Assembly: GCA_030386875.1 (NCBI GenBank)
Contig: CM059571.1
Span: forward strand, 26,716,355-26,780,354
DNA from: Morinoia aosen
Taxonomy: Eukaryota; Arthropoda; Malacostraca; Amphipoda; Talitridae
Direction: 5' to 3'
Length of the DNA stretch: 64,000 nucleotides
The notes beneath the pieces were generated by a model. The model was not told where the DNA came from. It searched no databases and saw only the letters and a list, made by a program, of their open reading frames with translations. How positions within the stretch are numbered: position 1 is the first letter of the stretch; each line of letters opens with the position of its first letter. Positions 12,865-26,600 of the stretch are shown in pieces. The position numbers and the translations under genes were made by a program.

Positions 12865-14220
12865 AGGGAACGCGATTATGGACGCTTGCCGAGATTGCAA
12901 CTGTTATTTTATCCACACATCGCACAGAGTGGAGTTGGCAAGTAGTTTTCTCGGATCCGTTGAGTATCGAGTATAATAAAACATCGAGACCTGACGTGTT
13001 GGAGAAAAAAATGCTTACTGCAGCGTAGTGATTTCACCATCATGAAAAAGAACTTGTCCATAAATAAACGCTTAATTTAGATGAACAAATGAAAGTCAAG
13101 CGATTCATTAAATAACTAACTAAGAACATCTGCACCTGTGAAGGAAAGTCTGGATCTAATGAACAGCCTCAGCATATTGACTTTTTATCGGTCAAATGCG
13201 ATATGGGTAGAAAATATTTATGTCTTGGAAACAACTCGTGTGATTTCGTAGCTTCAAATAATTCCTTTAAAGAAAATAGTGAGAATTTCTCAAAATGAAG
13301 AGCACCACATCTAGTGCCTGCCAAACCCCGTCTAACTTTTTAACCGCAGCATGCATTCATCAAAATAGTGTTCACAAGCAAAAACACGATACTTCAAATA
13401 AGACAAGAAACAATGAGATATTTGCATCTATAACTTAAATATAAAACGTAAAAAGACTACCAACAAGAGATGGTCACAACAGATCTGTTACCTGATGTCA
13501 ATGCCACAGTAACTTTGAAAGCGCATATATCAAGACTTAGTTACGCTTTGATCCTGCTTAACATCGGCTCAAAATTAGATAACGTAAAGTACTAGAAATA
13601 AGTATTGCGTAAACACTGTACCTTCACAAAAAATGCCTCACATGTAAGCAATTTTATAAAATTAAAACTAGCCTACATTCTACGACCTCCGGTTTGTCTT
13701 TATTTTTAATTTCCTCTACGAAATATATAACAAAACGTTAGGGACAATTTGCCTTGTAGAAATGGTCATTTAAGGTAAGTATTTCAAGCGTAGAGATGGA
13801 CAGACTTTCTGAGCCCCGATACAATTGAGCTTCCTGGCCTTTCATCAAGTTTGATTACCGCATAGAAGCTCGATTTCCACATTAACTAAGAAGATGTTTT
13901 CTTTATCAACTTGACGAAAATTGTAAATGTTTTTTACAGAATGGAATTTGTTGTCGGTTGCCAGTACTGGTCGGTTCACCACTACAAAAGACTACGGATA
14001 AAAAATTGATAGTTGGCAAAAAGGGAAGTGGGCTTCACGTTGAAAAGAGATAAAAAAGTGTATAAAAGACGCTAAACAAAATTAAAATCCTACATGGCGA
14101 ACAAGTTTTGATGTTCATTCCGTGACACCTCAGGGAAGTGACGGCCTTCAAACGGAGAGCAGCCATCTTCTTTCAGAGGTACTCATTAGTAAAAAAAAAT
14201 GCATCAGCATAGCTGAAAAT
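12865..14220. other. No gene recognised downstream of CFP1
   Basis: AT-rich DNA past the CFP1 poly(A) signal. I see no repeat or coding motif. Confidence 0.5.
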
Positions 14221-14224
14221 TAAA

Positions 14225-14230
14225 TTTATT
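14225..14230 (-). promoter_or_regulatory. Poly(A) signal AATAAA for CFP1
   Basis: AATAAA on the minus strand, 250 nt after the TGA of the probable last CFP1 exon. It is the first canonical signal I saw in that 3' UTR. Confidence 0.5.
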
Positions 14231-14479
14231 CTCAGCAGAATGCACACAAAAAATTATATCGTTTTACAATATCGATTCATAATCATCAAATGCATTAGTT
14301 CACATAATGAAGCTTATTTTATCAACGCAAGGTGGCTTTAGATGACTCAAGATAAAAGCTGGCCATGCGCCAGTGTAAAACATGGCAGCGTTGAGCTAAG
14401 TCATTCACGTTAACCCACTTAGCAAGTTGAGGAATACTTCACGGGCATCGGAAAACACATTAGACAAAAAAATCGACAC

Positions 14480-14642
14480 TCATTTAGTAGGCCTTGCGGG
14501 CTTCGAGTTGAAATAGAGATGGTCGGAGCGGTGAGAAGGTGAGGGCGCAGGAGGGCGGAGGTAGCGAGGCTGAGGAGTCGGAGTGCCTCCCGAGTGGTAC
14601 TGGTGGTCTTCGTGAGGCGGGCGGGGGCTCGGAGATCCAAAC
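14480..14642 (-). CDS. Cfp1: CFP1 exon 10 (probable): Pro-rich C-terminus
   Basis: An acceptor (TTGTCAG) is followed by a GC-rich island in AT-rich DNA that encodes RFGSPSPRPPHEDHQYHSGG, more Pro/Ser-rich sequence, HRSDHLYFNSKPARPTK and TGA. It takes the AG left by exon 9 in the right phase (AG|G). HRSDHLYFN recalls RRSDHIYYR in the exon 9 tail. The total CDS then becomes an exact multiple of three. An AATAAA lies 250 nt beyond the stop. The alternatives are stopping at TAA in exon 9, or that this is the last exon of some other gene. Confidence 0.6.
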
Positions 14643-17600
14643 CTGACAACGGGATGCTCTTGCACTTTATCACATTATATTATGGAACATCTTCAGTCTT
14701 AAATGAACTTAATTTAGATCACGAATTAGAGTGAATTCTCATACTTAAGTTGATACTTCTACGGATGAGTTCACATGCATTTGGTTGAACAAAAACGAGC
14801 ATTTTATTTGGTTCTTATTAATATATTAATAATTTTCTCATGGGTTTTTCACGAAATCCGACTTAGCAAAAATTTTTATGTAAGGATTACTGCCCGTTGA
14901 GTTTTCGTGAGTAGGGGTCACAGTAGACATCCTCAAGCCTATGGGTAAAATTTAGTTATCGAGGTTGCCTGCGTGTGTGTCGCGCATGCCAGATAGCTAA
15001 ATGTATAACTTTTCACGAAGAGTTAACCGTTAACACGCAATAGGTTGAGCTTAGGTTACGTTAAGGATACCGTCCGAAGCCCCTGCCAGGCCCCTGTCGG
15101 TCCGGTGAGCATTTTTCATGTTATTGTTGGAAAAGAACCCTTAGATGGTGGACTATTCGGTCCTAAAATTTTATGGCGCTACGGACAATAAATCCCCCCC
15201 CCCCAGAGGGGGGGTAATGGGATAAAAATATTGAATTTTCGACCTGATTTCAACCCCTTATAAACAGAAAATATAAAGGGAAACGAATAGTTTCCCAATA
15301 CACTTTTGTTGGAAATGTTTTATAGATTCTAAAACTGTATCTGGTTTTGTTCTAGCAGCAAAACTCAATGAGTTGATACGTTTTGAAATATCCATGAAAA
15401 TGAACTCAAACACCAGTATGCCAAATTTTTTCAAAAACTAAGGCCCGAATAAAAAAAATGAATAGAAGAAATTGTGTTTCTTTTCAAAAGTTACATATTA
15501 AAGTCAAATTTCATAAGAATCAGACTGAAAATGAAGAATTTCATAATTATTATGTAAACAAAATTTTTTTCCAAATTTTTTTTTGGAAATCACAATTCAC
15601 AGTGAGAATATGAAGTTATGCATGGAAATTATCGAAATAAAAAATTAGAACTGCATTCAGTTACATAAATTATCCATTGCATTACACTTCAACAAAAATT
15701 TTGTTATGGTTTATACCCAAAACATATACCTTTCAACATTCAAACTGTATCAACTCATTGAGTTTTGATGCTAGAACAAAACCAAAGACAGTTTTGAAAT
15801 CCTTGAAACATTTCTAACAAAGTTATAATTAGACTCTCCCAAATTTTAGAAAAAAAAAGTTATACGGCTCCAAACCCAAAAATAATTGTTTGTGATATTA
15901 TAAAGTATCGCTTATCACAGAAATTGTTTTTCGCAATGTTAAAATTTTAAATTGTAACTTTGTTAGAAATGCTTCAAGGATTCTAAAACTGTCTTTGGTT
16001 TTGTTCTAGCATCAAAATTCAATGAGTTGATACGTCTTGAAATATACATAAAAATGTATCAAAAAATTAATTTTTCGTAAAAAAATAAATAAGGCCTAAA
16101 TCGAAAAAATGACACGAGTAAAATAGGTTTACTTTCAAAAAATACATATGCTGGCCAATTTTCAAGCGGATCGGACGAAAAAAGGTCAAAATCCCAGACG
16201 GCATCCTTGAAGGAAAATCGGTTGGGAAAAAAAATAGTTCAGAAAAATAAGGTTTCTGCTTCATTTAATTTAAAAAACGGATGCAGGCCGGTTATCTTCA
16301 ATAGGTAATGGTTATTATTTAATTATTTCCATCATTACTTTTACCTAGACTTAAGACTCTCGTCACAACAAAGACGATCTAAAAAGAAAGAAGAGAAGGG
16401 ACCATTTAATAAGGACAGTACAAAACGGAGAATCATGCACAAAGTGGGTTACCACGCAGGATACACAGCGCATAAAAACAGCAAGTTACGAAAGAAGGGG
16501 AAGAAAACACAAAAGCAGAGGCAAAAAAGAAGGTAAGAAAACTAAAGAAGCAAATTGGACAAGAGGTACCTAAAAGTAAACAAGTAAAAAGGAAAAAGAG
16601 CTGAGGCAACCTATAAGTACCTCACCTGGGGGCGACTGACCCAAGGCACATACTAGATAAACCTAACCCAAACCTTTTGCCAATTCTATGCCTTCTGAAG
16701 TGTCTATTTGATTGTCTAATTGATGCAGAAAATCGAAGGCAGAACACAACACATCTACGGAGACGTGACCACTTGAATCCATTTCAATGCTTGAATAGCT
16801 GTCCTCTCATCATGTACCCCACCTAAAAACGGAGAAAAAAACTGCTCTCGAGCTCGATAGATGGATCGCACTTCAAGGGAGGCAGCAAAAAGGAGCTAAA
16901 CGGCTAATACATGTCGCTGTTTTTCTGAGCTACCTCTGGCACTTAAGATAAAAAACAATACCATTTCGTAAGTTTTAAAACCGGGTGGCAAAAAGACTGA
17001 CTTCTTTGAAAAAAATGACCCACAATGACTTTATTGGGCTTCTTCGAGTTTATCATTTTATTTTCATTTTGAAGCTGTTTCACTTTTTACATAACGTAAT
17101 CGACTTTCGCTAGATAGGTGAACAGAATTTTAATTTTACTATAAAACACGATACATTACAGTACCTACAATTAAAATAAATAAATTTCATACGAAAAGAA
17201 CCGTCAGTCTTTGCGTCATCTGATCAATAATTCAGCTACATTTACTGGAATGTATGAAAAATGGAAGAATAAATTCATCGAATCTAAGGAACGTAACAAA
17301 CTATTCATCTTTCAATGTTAGAACAGGTAAAGTTGATTCCTTATTTACTTCATCAGTGGAGTGGTAAATGAATGTTACGTATGCATACTAATCCAATTTT
17401 GTTGGATGCTAATCCAAGGTGTCTACTAAAATGTCCATCCTCCATTTTAGCATTTTTTAGCACCTTTTAGCACATTTGAAGATGAAATTTTAGCACCCTT
17501 TTCCTTCAATAAGCTCCAATGATAACCATATATACATACAAATACATATACCGGGCTTATCCTCCCTATGGGAGGGTAGCCAACAGCAGGCCACAATCAC

Positions 17601-20600
17601 CACACTTAGTCACTAGGAGGCGAGAGAGGCAGCACTGGCCGCACCTGAACTGCCAGGATCAGCAGCAACCCAGCACAACCACCTTCCACAGTCAGGCCCG
17701 ACAGCCATAGCTGGTTTACCCCGACCGCTTCATTGAGCGCAGCCCCTCCACCCGCACAGAACAGGTCAACCCCATCACACGCGGGCAACTTCCAGTACCT
17801 CGTCAAAAATAAAATTACCTTCTTATGCACTGCCTCCACTCACTTCTGTCCGCAGCCATCCCTCTTGCCACGTCCACAGTCAGACCCCTCTCATACAAAG
17901 CACGTTTCACCCCATCCATCCAACTCATCCGTGGTCTACCTCGCGCTCAAAGACCACTCACTTCCGACATATATATTTTTCACCAGCCGCTCAACTTTCA
18001 TTCTTTCAACATGCACAAACCATCCAAGCACTCTTTCATCCACTCGTCTGCCCCTTAACCAACTCATTCCTGATCCTATCTCTTCTTGTTACTCCATACA
18101 TGCTCCTCAAACACTTCATTTCAAACACATCCAACTTCCTCCTCTCAGTTGCTCTCAACCCCCAGGACTCTGCTCCATACAACAAAACTGGCACAATCAA
18201 GCTTTCATACAGTCCCCTCTTAGCATTCATACTCAAACTCCTGCATTCAAAATCTTTCCTCATTGCACCCAATGTCTTATAGCCTTCACTCACTCGATGC
18301 CTCACTTCTACTTCCATACTATCCTTAACAGTCACATCCGACCCGAGGTACCTAAAATGCTTCAACTCCTCTAAAACTTCACCATTCAACCTCACATCCT
18401 AAGTTCCAAACACTACACCTCTTGAACATCTCATCACTTTACTTTTATTCACATTTACCCTCAATTTCCGCCTTTTGCACACTCTACCAAACTCTGCAAC
18501 CAGTCTCCTCAGTTTTTCCTCTGAATCAGCCACAAGCGCTGTATCATCTGCAAACAATAGCTGATACACTTCCCATTACCTACCATTTTGTCTCACCAAC
18601 TGCACACCCTTTCCCAACACTCTGGCATTCACTTCTCTCACCACACCATCCATAAACAAATTAAACAACCACGGCGACATCATACATCACTGTCTCACAC
18701 CTGTCACAACTGGGAACCATTCACTCACCTCATTCTCTACTCTCACACATGCTCTGCTATCAAAATAGAAACTCTTGATCGCATTCAACAGTCTCCCACC
18801 CACTCCATACAAGCTTACCACTTCCCATAGCGCCTCACGATCCACTCTGTCATACGCCTTCTCTAGATCCATAAATGCCCAATATACATCTTTTCCCTTT
18901 AATAAGTATTTTTCATTCACCTGCCTCACAGCAAACATTTGATCCACACAACCTCTACCACACCTAAAACCACACTGTTCTTCAGCAAGCACACGATCCG
19001 TCAACACCCACTTTTCCAATTAATACTCTTCCATGCAGCTTCCCAACAACACTCAGTAGACTTATACCCCTAGAATTACTGCACTCATACCTGTCACCTT
19101 TCCCTTGTACAACGGAACTACACACGCGCTACTCCAATCAACCGGCACTTTACTAGCCTAGAAACATACATTTAATAAACGTACCAACCATTCTAAAACC
19201 ACATTTCCTCCTTTCTTTAGACATTCAACCGTGCAGCCATCCATACCTAGAGCTTTCCCATTTTTCATTTCATCCAACGCACCTTTCACCTCTGCACTTC
19301 TTGTTCGACTTCTATTCACTTCACCAAACACAGGCATTCTAACATCGCTTCCAACAGCTACTACTATTGCAACCAAGGAAGTTGGATACATGGAACCGGC
19401 ATCGCTATCTTTTGCCAGTCAAGCGAGTGAAGCCACTTCTGCCGTCCCAAGCCCCGCCCACCCGGCATTAGGTCCCTGTGTGGAGGTGGTGTTGCAGTGG
19501 AGGGGTAGCACCACCTCCATCATCAGCGACTGAAGACCGCGCTGTTAAATGGCAGACTTGCGCTACTCTGTGCTATATGTTTTTTTCTTAGGCATATATT
19601 TCAATTGCATCCTCGCTGAATGATAAAGAAACTCATATTGAGGAAGCTCGTCCTTGACCGCAGCGTGGATAGCGGCGCCCTATCACGCTGAGTGTCTGAC
19701 ACGCACTGAGCCCCATCTCCGTGTGTGTGCCCGTATACCCTACAGCTACCGAAAATTGGCTTCACTTTAGAGCGCTGATGCCGCCTCCATTCTTAAACCT
19801 CCTTGATTGCAACCCTATCATCCCTCAAAATACTCCGCCCATCTCTTTCTCACATCACAACTCTCCACTAGCAGCGTACCATTTGCATCCTTTACTCTTG
19901 CCTCATTCTCCACCTGACCTTTCCTAATTCTCTTCACTTCCTTCCAGAAAACCTTCCTTCTCTCCATGAAATCACCTCCCAACTTCCTCCCCCATTCCTC
20001 ATCCGCCACCTTCTTTGCTCTCCTTACCGTTCTTTGTACCTCTTTCTTCCTCTCCTTATACTCATCGTAATTTTGCTGGTTGCCTCGTTGCAACCACCTT
20101 TCGAACGCACCCCGCTTTCTTCTCACAGCCGCTCCTACTTCTCCGTTCCACCATTCACTCCCCTTTCTAATACCCCCCCTCCAACTTTCTTTACCCCAAA
20201 CACTTCCCTTGCACATTTTTTCACTGCATCTTCAAACAACTTCCATTCCCCTTCCACTCCACCCACCTCACTTTCCTTCACCCTCCCATACTCTACTTCC
20301 ATCTTCTCCTGATACACTCACGCTCAGAATCATGCAACTTGCTTACATTTAACACCTCCCTTCCACTCCTCCTTTTTACACCTCCCCACATTCCACTTAC
20401 TCTCAACTTTCCTTCCACCAAGCAATGATGCGAAATCCCATTCATCTCACCACGGAACACATCCACATCGAGCAAACGACCCATCACTCCCCTGCTAACC
20501 AAAATATAATCCATCAATGCTCGCTCCTCTATCACACCTCCATTCATCCTCACATATGTATACTTGTTTATACTTTTTTTCTGAAACAAACTATTCCCAA

Positions 20601-23600
20601 TCACTAACTCACTCTCTACACATAAGGAAGGAGGAAGGCACCATTTAATATGGAGATAAGAGAATGAGGAATCTATGCAGAAGGGGCATAGAAACAGTAA
20701 GTTGTGAAAGAAGTTCATGAAATCAGATAAAAGTTGAAGAAGAAAGTCAGAGGTGCTGAAAAACAGCACAGTAGTGAACCGAAAAAAGTGGTCCTTAACA
20801 TAACAAAAAAACATTTTATTTCAACAAAAATAAGGCCTACCAAATTCTCAGCTTGGGCCCTCACATTTTCCCCCTGGGAGCGCTAAATCCCATAGATACA
20901 ATAGATGTATCCCCCTGAGGGGTTCCAGAAGCAAAAATACATGTATATTCAGAACAATTCCATTTTTATTATAAAAGGATTCAAGGATGGTTTTGAACAA
21001 CAAAGAAAACCAGAAAAATAAACAAATTAATAATATAAAATAATAGTAATTATTACATTTTATGTTTAATAGCCCCTACCAGCCTGAAGAAAGATGTCGA
21101 CTTTTTATGACTATAATAATTAGAAATTTGTAATCAAGAACTTAACAAATTAGGAAATAATATAAACTCTGTAATTTTACTAATAAAAAATACTGCTCAG
21201 GTACGAGGGAATGCAGAAACTTCCCCTACTAGGAATGGACAGGTACCAATCCTAACCCTAAAATTTTTACTTATACATATTAAAATCTAAGCAATTTAAC
21301 ATTTTCATAAATTTTTAGCACCTGACCTTCAATTTTATCACTTTTTAGCACATTTTTTAGCACCTTGCTGGTTTCAGCACTTTTTAGCACTTAGCACCTT
21401 TAGCACCAAGTAGACACCCTGTAATCACACGAAAATAAAGGAAGGAACTACATAAACAATTGCCGTGGAGATTCCTTACACTTACTGTGCAATTTTATGC
21501 ATGTTCAACATGTTTCGGTTCTATTGGAAAAATATTTTCAACATTCCTAACCAAGCAACGAGTTCCTCACGTATTCAAAAATGTCATCATTAAGTTGAAA
21601 TGTAGCAAATACTATGAACTCCATTATTAATTGTTGCGCGCACAATATCTAGCTGGGTTCGATGCATTCAACTACAATGCAAGTTATGCAATCAAGAAAT
21701 CTTTTGTTCTTTGCATTATGAATCTATAATTGAATGTGCAGCGAAATAAAATAATCTGAGAGAATGAAGCCTTTTCAACAATTTACACACTTGAGAACCT
21801 AAAAAAAAGTTGCTAGAATGTGAAATTACCCTTAACAAATGCCACGGTTCCAGGATAGTTACAGCACAATTCAAAGTTTCGATACTCATCGAAAATTAAA
21901 ACAGAAACAGTATCTTACCTTGCAGAGGACTGAACAGTCGAAGTTTGCAGGTACAAACTGCCACAAGCAGACTTCTGCAAGTGAATGACCTTCTTCTGGT
22001 TGGGGGGTGTGGTTGTCTTGTGCTGCGTGACTTTGAGCTTGAGGTGCGGGGCTCCAGCAGCGCTGGAAGCAGGCGGCCGGTAATAGATGTGGTCAGAACG
22101 TCGCACGAGCGTCACAGTGTTCGGCGCTGATGTCACCTTCGCCGGGTTCTGGAAGTAGCGATGGTCTGAGTGTTGCAAGCTGGGCTGCTGAGGTTGCTGC
22201 AATTGCTGCTGCGGAGACTGTAGCTGTTTTGGCGGCTGAGGTTGTTGTTGCAGCTGTTTTACATGTTGAGGCGTTATTTGAAGCGAGGGTCTAGGAAGTG
22301 TAGATTGTTGCTGCTGATCAGCAGCTCGAGGTAGCTGGCTTGGTTGTTGGATGATAACTTGAGGCAGCTGCTGCTGCTGAAGCCTGGGACGTACTGCGAC
22401 CAGTTGTTGAGGATTTGGAGCTCGTAACTGAACGCGAACAACCTGCGTAATGTTCGGTTGAGATCCGGGCTTTTGTTGCTGTTGTGGGCCAATGAGGCGG
22501 AACTTTGGAATGGTGATGGTCTGTAATTTCTGCTGTCCCTGAGGTACCTGCAACGCTTGAGGCTGTCTAGGTAGAGGCTGTGGGAAGTTCACAATCTGTT
22601 GACTTCTTTGCTCTCCGCCATCTTGAGACAAACGATCATTAGATCTCGACTGGTCAACTTGTGAGACATGTTGTTGTAATTGTTTTTGCTGCTGCGGCTG
22701 TTGTTGATTTTGGTGCTGCTGTTGCTTTAGTTGTTGTTGTTGTTGTTGTTCCTGTTGTAGTTGCTGCTGTCGCTGCTGCTGCTCTCGCTCCCGCTGCTGC
22801 AGCTGCATTTGCTCAAACCTGGACGCGAGTGTGTGGTCGAAGGCCGAGTGCAGCATGAGCCCAAGAACGCCGGCTCGGTTCTTCATCGACTGCAGCACCA
22901 CGCGCTCCTGCTCTACCAGTTCGTCCAGCTTCATCCACTGCGAGAATATAAAAATTCATAATTCTGCTTACAACTCAGGAGAAATTGAACTAATGCCACG
23001 TGCTACAATTCAATCAATAAAATTGGAACATACAATTAACTACTAAGTAGCATCAAGTATCCCACGATACGACGTGTTACACCATCAAAATCGGAAGGGA
23101 ACATGATTCTATTCAGCAAAGTCAACTTTCAACATGAAGAGAAACAAGGGTCACACGTCGCGAGTGCATTTTCAGGTCTGATGCGCTAATGTAATTATTG
23201 TATAAATCCAAAGAGCGACAAAAAATATCTCGAATGAAAGACATCAAGCCCCTCTCCTGCATTGCATCCCCTCCTTGAGAGGTGAAAATACTAAGGTGCA
23301 TTAGTAGGAATGGTGGGTATGCTCATATTGAAACATGACAAGGATCAGCTGTGTAAAATAAGACAGCGATGGAGCAATATCTGGAGTCAAACATGTGAAC
23401 CATAAGCCTTCAACTCGACTCCTCATCTAGTGTTCTGAGTGAGGAGTGTCCTAGTTCTAGGTGACCGTGACGGATTTCATAAAAAAACCTCAAAAAATGA
23501 ACGTTCTGTTCAAGAAACAAAATGCGTAATGAATTGAGTCGTTTCTTCAAAATGTACATGCTACAGAAGTATATCAAAGCTCCAAGCAAAAATAAACACG

Positions 23601-26600
23601 AAATATTAGAAGACATAGTCGTTCGATTGCCATGATATTCCTACACGAAGTATATAAACGACGTCTGTGGAAGTAGGGCACTTTGTAACATTTTTAACGT
23701 ATATTAAATTTAGCATTTTCAACAACGTACGTTCAAGAACGTACTTTAGCCTCTCGAAAATTTTGATCAAGAGTTTGCAAAGCAGATGAAAGAGTCAGTC
23801 CTTCAGTATTACACATCAAGTCAGAAAGAAGAAAACGGTGGAACAAGGTAACCATGGTCGAGTTTATGATAAAACTTTCCACTTCTCTCCCATTTTTATA
23901 GATATATCCTGACGAATTATTTGCCTTTGAAATAAATTCACACTAGTACCGTAAATCTAATTTTCAACAACCACGAACAGAAACTACAATAATCTGAAAT
24001 GTTAGTCAAAAATTCCTCAAGTATTCACTGATGAGATAAGATAAAATGATTCAATCTCACGCATAGATCTGAAATCTTATTTTATTTGTCCATAAGAGGT
24101 TTCAATGATATATTTTCAACCTGAAGTGCATAACGATTTTACAAAGCAGTGTCTTCGCGGCTGGGTTCGTAGCACTGAAAATAATGATATTGCAATCAGG
24201 TTGCCGTTATACTCTATGAACTTTCCAGGGCTACTGCGAGTGACGAGCGTTCCACACATGAGAGGGCATGAGCAACCCTCAAGTGAGACTGATAACAATA
24301 CAGGCAACGTATTATATACTTCTATTCAACTCGCAAGGTACAAGATGAATTTCAAAATGAAGTTCCATAAGCTGCTCTAATACAATAAATTTCTAGTCGT
24401 ACTTGTACCCTAATGAGTTCTTTGAAGTTCACAGCCGAGTGAACCCCATCCTCATTCTACGGTCGGTGACAGTCTGATGTCAGAGCCACTCTGAAGAAGG
24501 TGGTCGTACATCCGGAACACTGAGCAAAAACAGGGTAGGGCGAAGGATGTAGTACCTGTCTGACGCGCTCCATGTCGATCTCGGCGCGTCGCAGGCGCTC
24601 CCAGCGGTAGTGCTTCATGCAGCGCTTCCGTGACACGCGGCACAGCTCGCCGCTTTCCTCGAAAAGCCCGCGCAGCAGCGGCGCTCCGCACACCTGCGAC
24701 ACATCACTTCACTTGTCAGCTTTGCGAGTCAACTCATTACGGGAATTATGTTTAGCCAGATTGTACACGAGTTTTCCACCAGCAAAATAATTCCCAACGA
24801 ACCCTCCCGTCATAATTATGTTTAACTTCTATCAGGCAAGACTATTCTACTCTGAATTATAACCTTGTCAACAATCTTCAACCCAGGATTACAACCACGA
24901 GTAGCCCCCGCTAACTCCTCATTACAACCCCAGTCAGCCTCCACTAACCCCTCATTACAACTTAAGTCAGCCCCTCCTAACCCCTCATTACAACTCAAGT
25001 CAGCCCTCCAACTCCTCATTACAACCCCAGTCAGCCTCCACTAACCCCTCATTACAACTTAAGTCAGCCCCTCCTAACCCCTCATTACAACTCAAGTCAG
25101 CCCTCCTAATCCCTCATTACAACTCAAGTCAGCCCTCCTAACTCCTCATTACAACCCGCAGTCAGCCCCACTAACCCTGCATCACAACCCCCAGTCAGCC
25201 CCACTAACCCTGCATCACAACCCTCCAGTCAGCACCACTAACCCTGCATCACAACCCCCTGTCAGCCCCACTAACCCTCCATCACAACCCCCGGTCAGCA
25301 CCACTAACCCTGCATCACAACCCCCTGTCAGCCCCACTAACCCTCCATCACAACCCCCAGTCAGCACCACTAACCCTGCATCACAACCCTAAGTCAGCCC
25401 CACTAACCCTGCATCACAACCCCCAGTCAGCCCCACCAACCCTGCATCACAACCTCCAGTCAGCACCACTAACCCTGCATCACAGCCCCCAGTCAGCCCC
25501 ACTAACCCTCCATCACAACCCCCAGTCAGCCTCACTAACCCTGCATCACAACCCCCAGTCGGCTCTACTAACCCTGCATCACTAACCCTCGTCTCTGGCA
25601 CTTTAGGCTCCTTGTAATGCTCAGGACACATGACACGCAGGCGTTTGCAGTATGTTCTGGTGGAGGCGCTGTAGAAGTCACAAAACATGTTGTTGTTCTC
25701 CAGCCGGGTCTTGTAGTGCGACCCAAATGTTGTCTGACTCTCCATCTAAAGAAATGCACAAGTGAAGTTATGAGTCGTAAAGGTCATCTGTTATTTAATT
25801 TACCTCCTGTTACTCGAACACCATAATCCGATTATAAAATAGATTAACAAAAGATTTTTACACGCGCATTTTCAACTCATGTCATTGCGCGGGTCATAAA
25901 AGGAATACATTTTTACAATTCCAGGCTAACAAACAGAAAGAACTAAAAGAGAATCGTTTATGCATTTAAACCTACTGAACAACTAGCTTTGAAAAACTGG
26001 TATAGTAGTATGTGTAGTGAGCTCAAACTGTAATTCAAAAAGGATGCATACTGTGCCTGATCAAGTGAATTAATTTTTGCCTTTTAGGCCTTTTTGGACT
26101 CATATCATCAGGCGCGGAGCGCACGCATACCAAAATGGCCTGGCACCCTGAGATATAAACAGTGACTGGAACACAGATGACTCTGACCGGAAGGTTAAAA
26201 TCGCCTAGTGTATCAATTAAATAACATTAAGAAGAAAATCATTCTAAATAACTGCGTAAATGCATGAAGACACAATGACATTATACACATCATATCATTT
26301 TTTTGGTAAAAATAACGACTGCATAACTGTAGGAACGAAAACACAAAGGGCTCTACAGCTACCGTTCAATTTCATGGCATAACGCTAGCATGACCGGAGG
26401 CAGTCACTATTGACTCACTCGAACGGCCGTGAGAAGAATGGTACCAACATTTGAAAGGTTTCGTCGTATTAACACGATAACGACCTGAACCTTACACATA
26501 TGGCACAGAGTTGCATAGCAATACCATACAGTGATTGCTGTAGCCGCAATCAACATGTTCGAACAGTTGTTCTGACCCATCAAGTAACCAACACAAAGCA

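Larger units (their letters stand above)
17415..21421. mobile_element. hAT-like 4-kb element with nested LINE and SINE
   Basis: The left end is CAAGGTGTCTACT (17415-17427) and the right end is AGTAGACACCCTG (21409-21421). These are inverted ends with one mismatch, flanked by the 5-bp direct repeat TAATC (17410-17414 and 21422-21426). Both subterminal regions are full of TTTTAGCACC-type motifs, as in DNA transposons with clustered binding sites. No transposase is left. The inside holds a LINE (minus) and a SINE-A copy. The superfamily is inferred; the 5-bp duplication is short for hAT. Confidence 0.6.

Noticed and set aside
17733..18374. 213-codon plus-strand frame
   Set aside because: It is antisense to the LINE thumb and 3' region, which carries recognisable motifs on the minus strand.
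22661..22858. Val/Ala-rich plus-strand frames over the Gln-rich CFP1 exon
   Set aside because: They are the antisense reading of CAG repeats; no start context, no domain.
24875..25590. CRISPR-like array
   Set aside because: Units are contiguous 33-bp tandem copies without unique spacers, within an intron of an animal gene.
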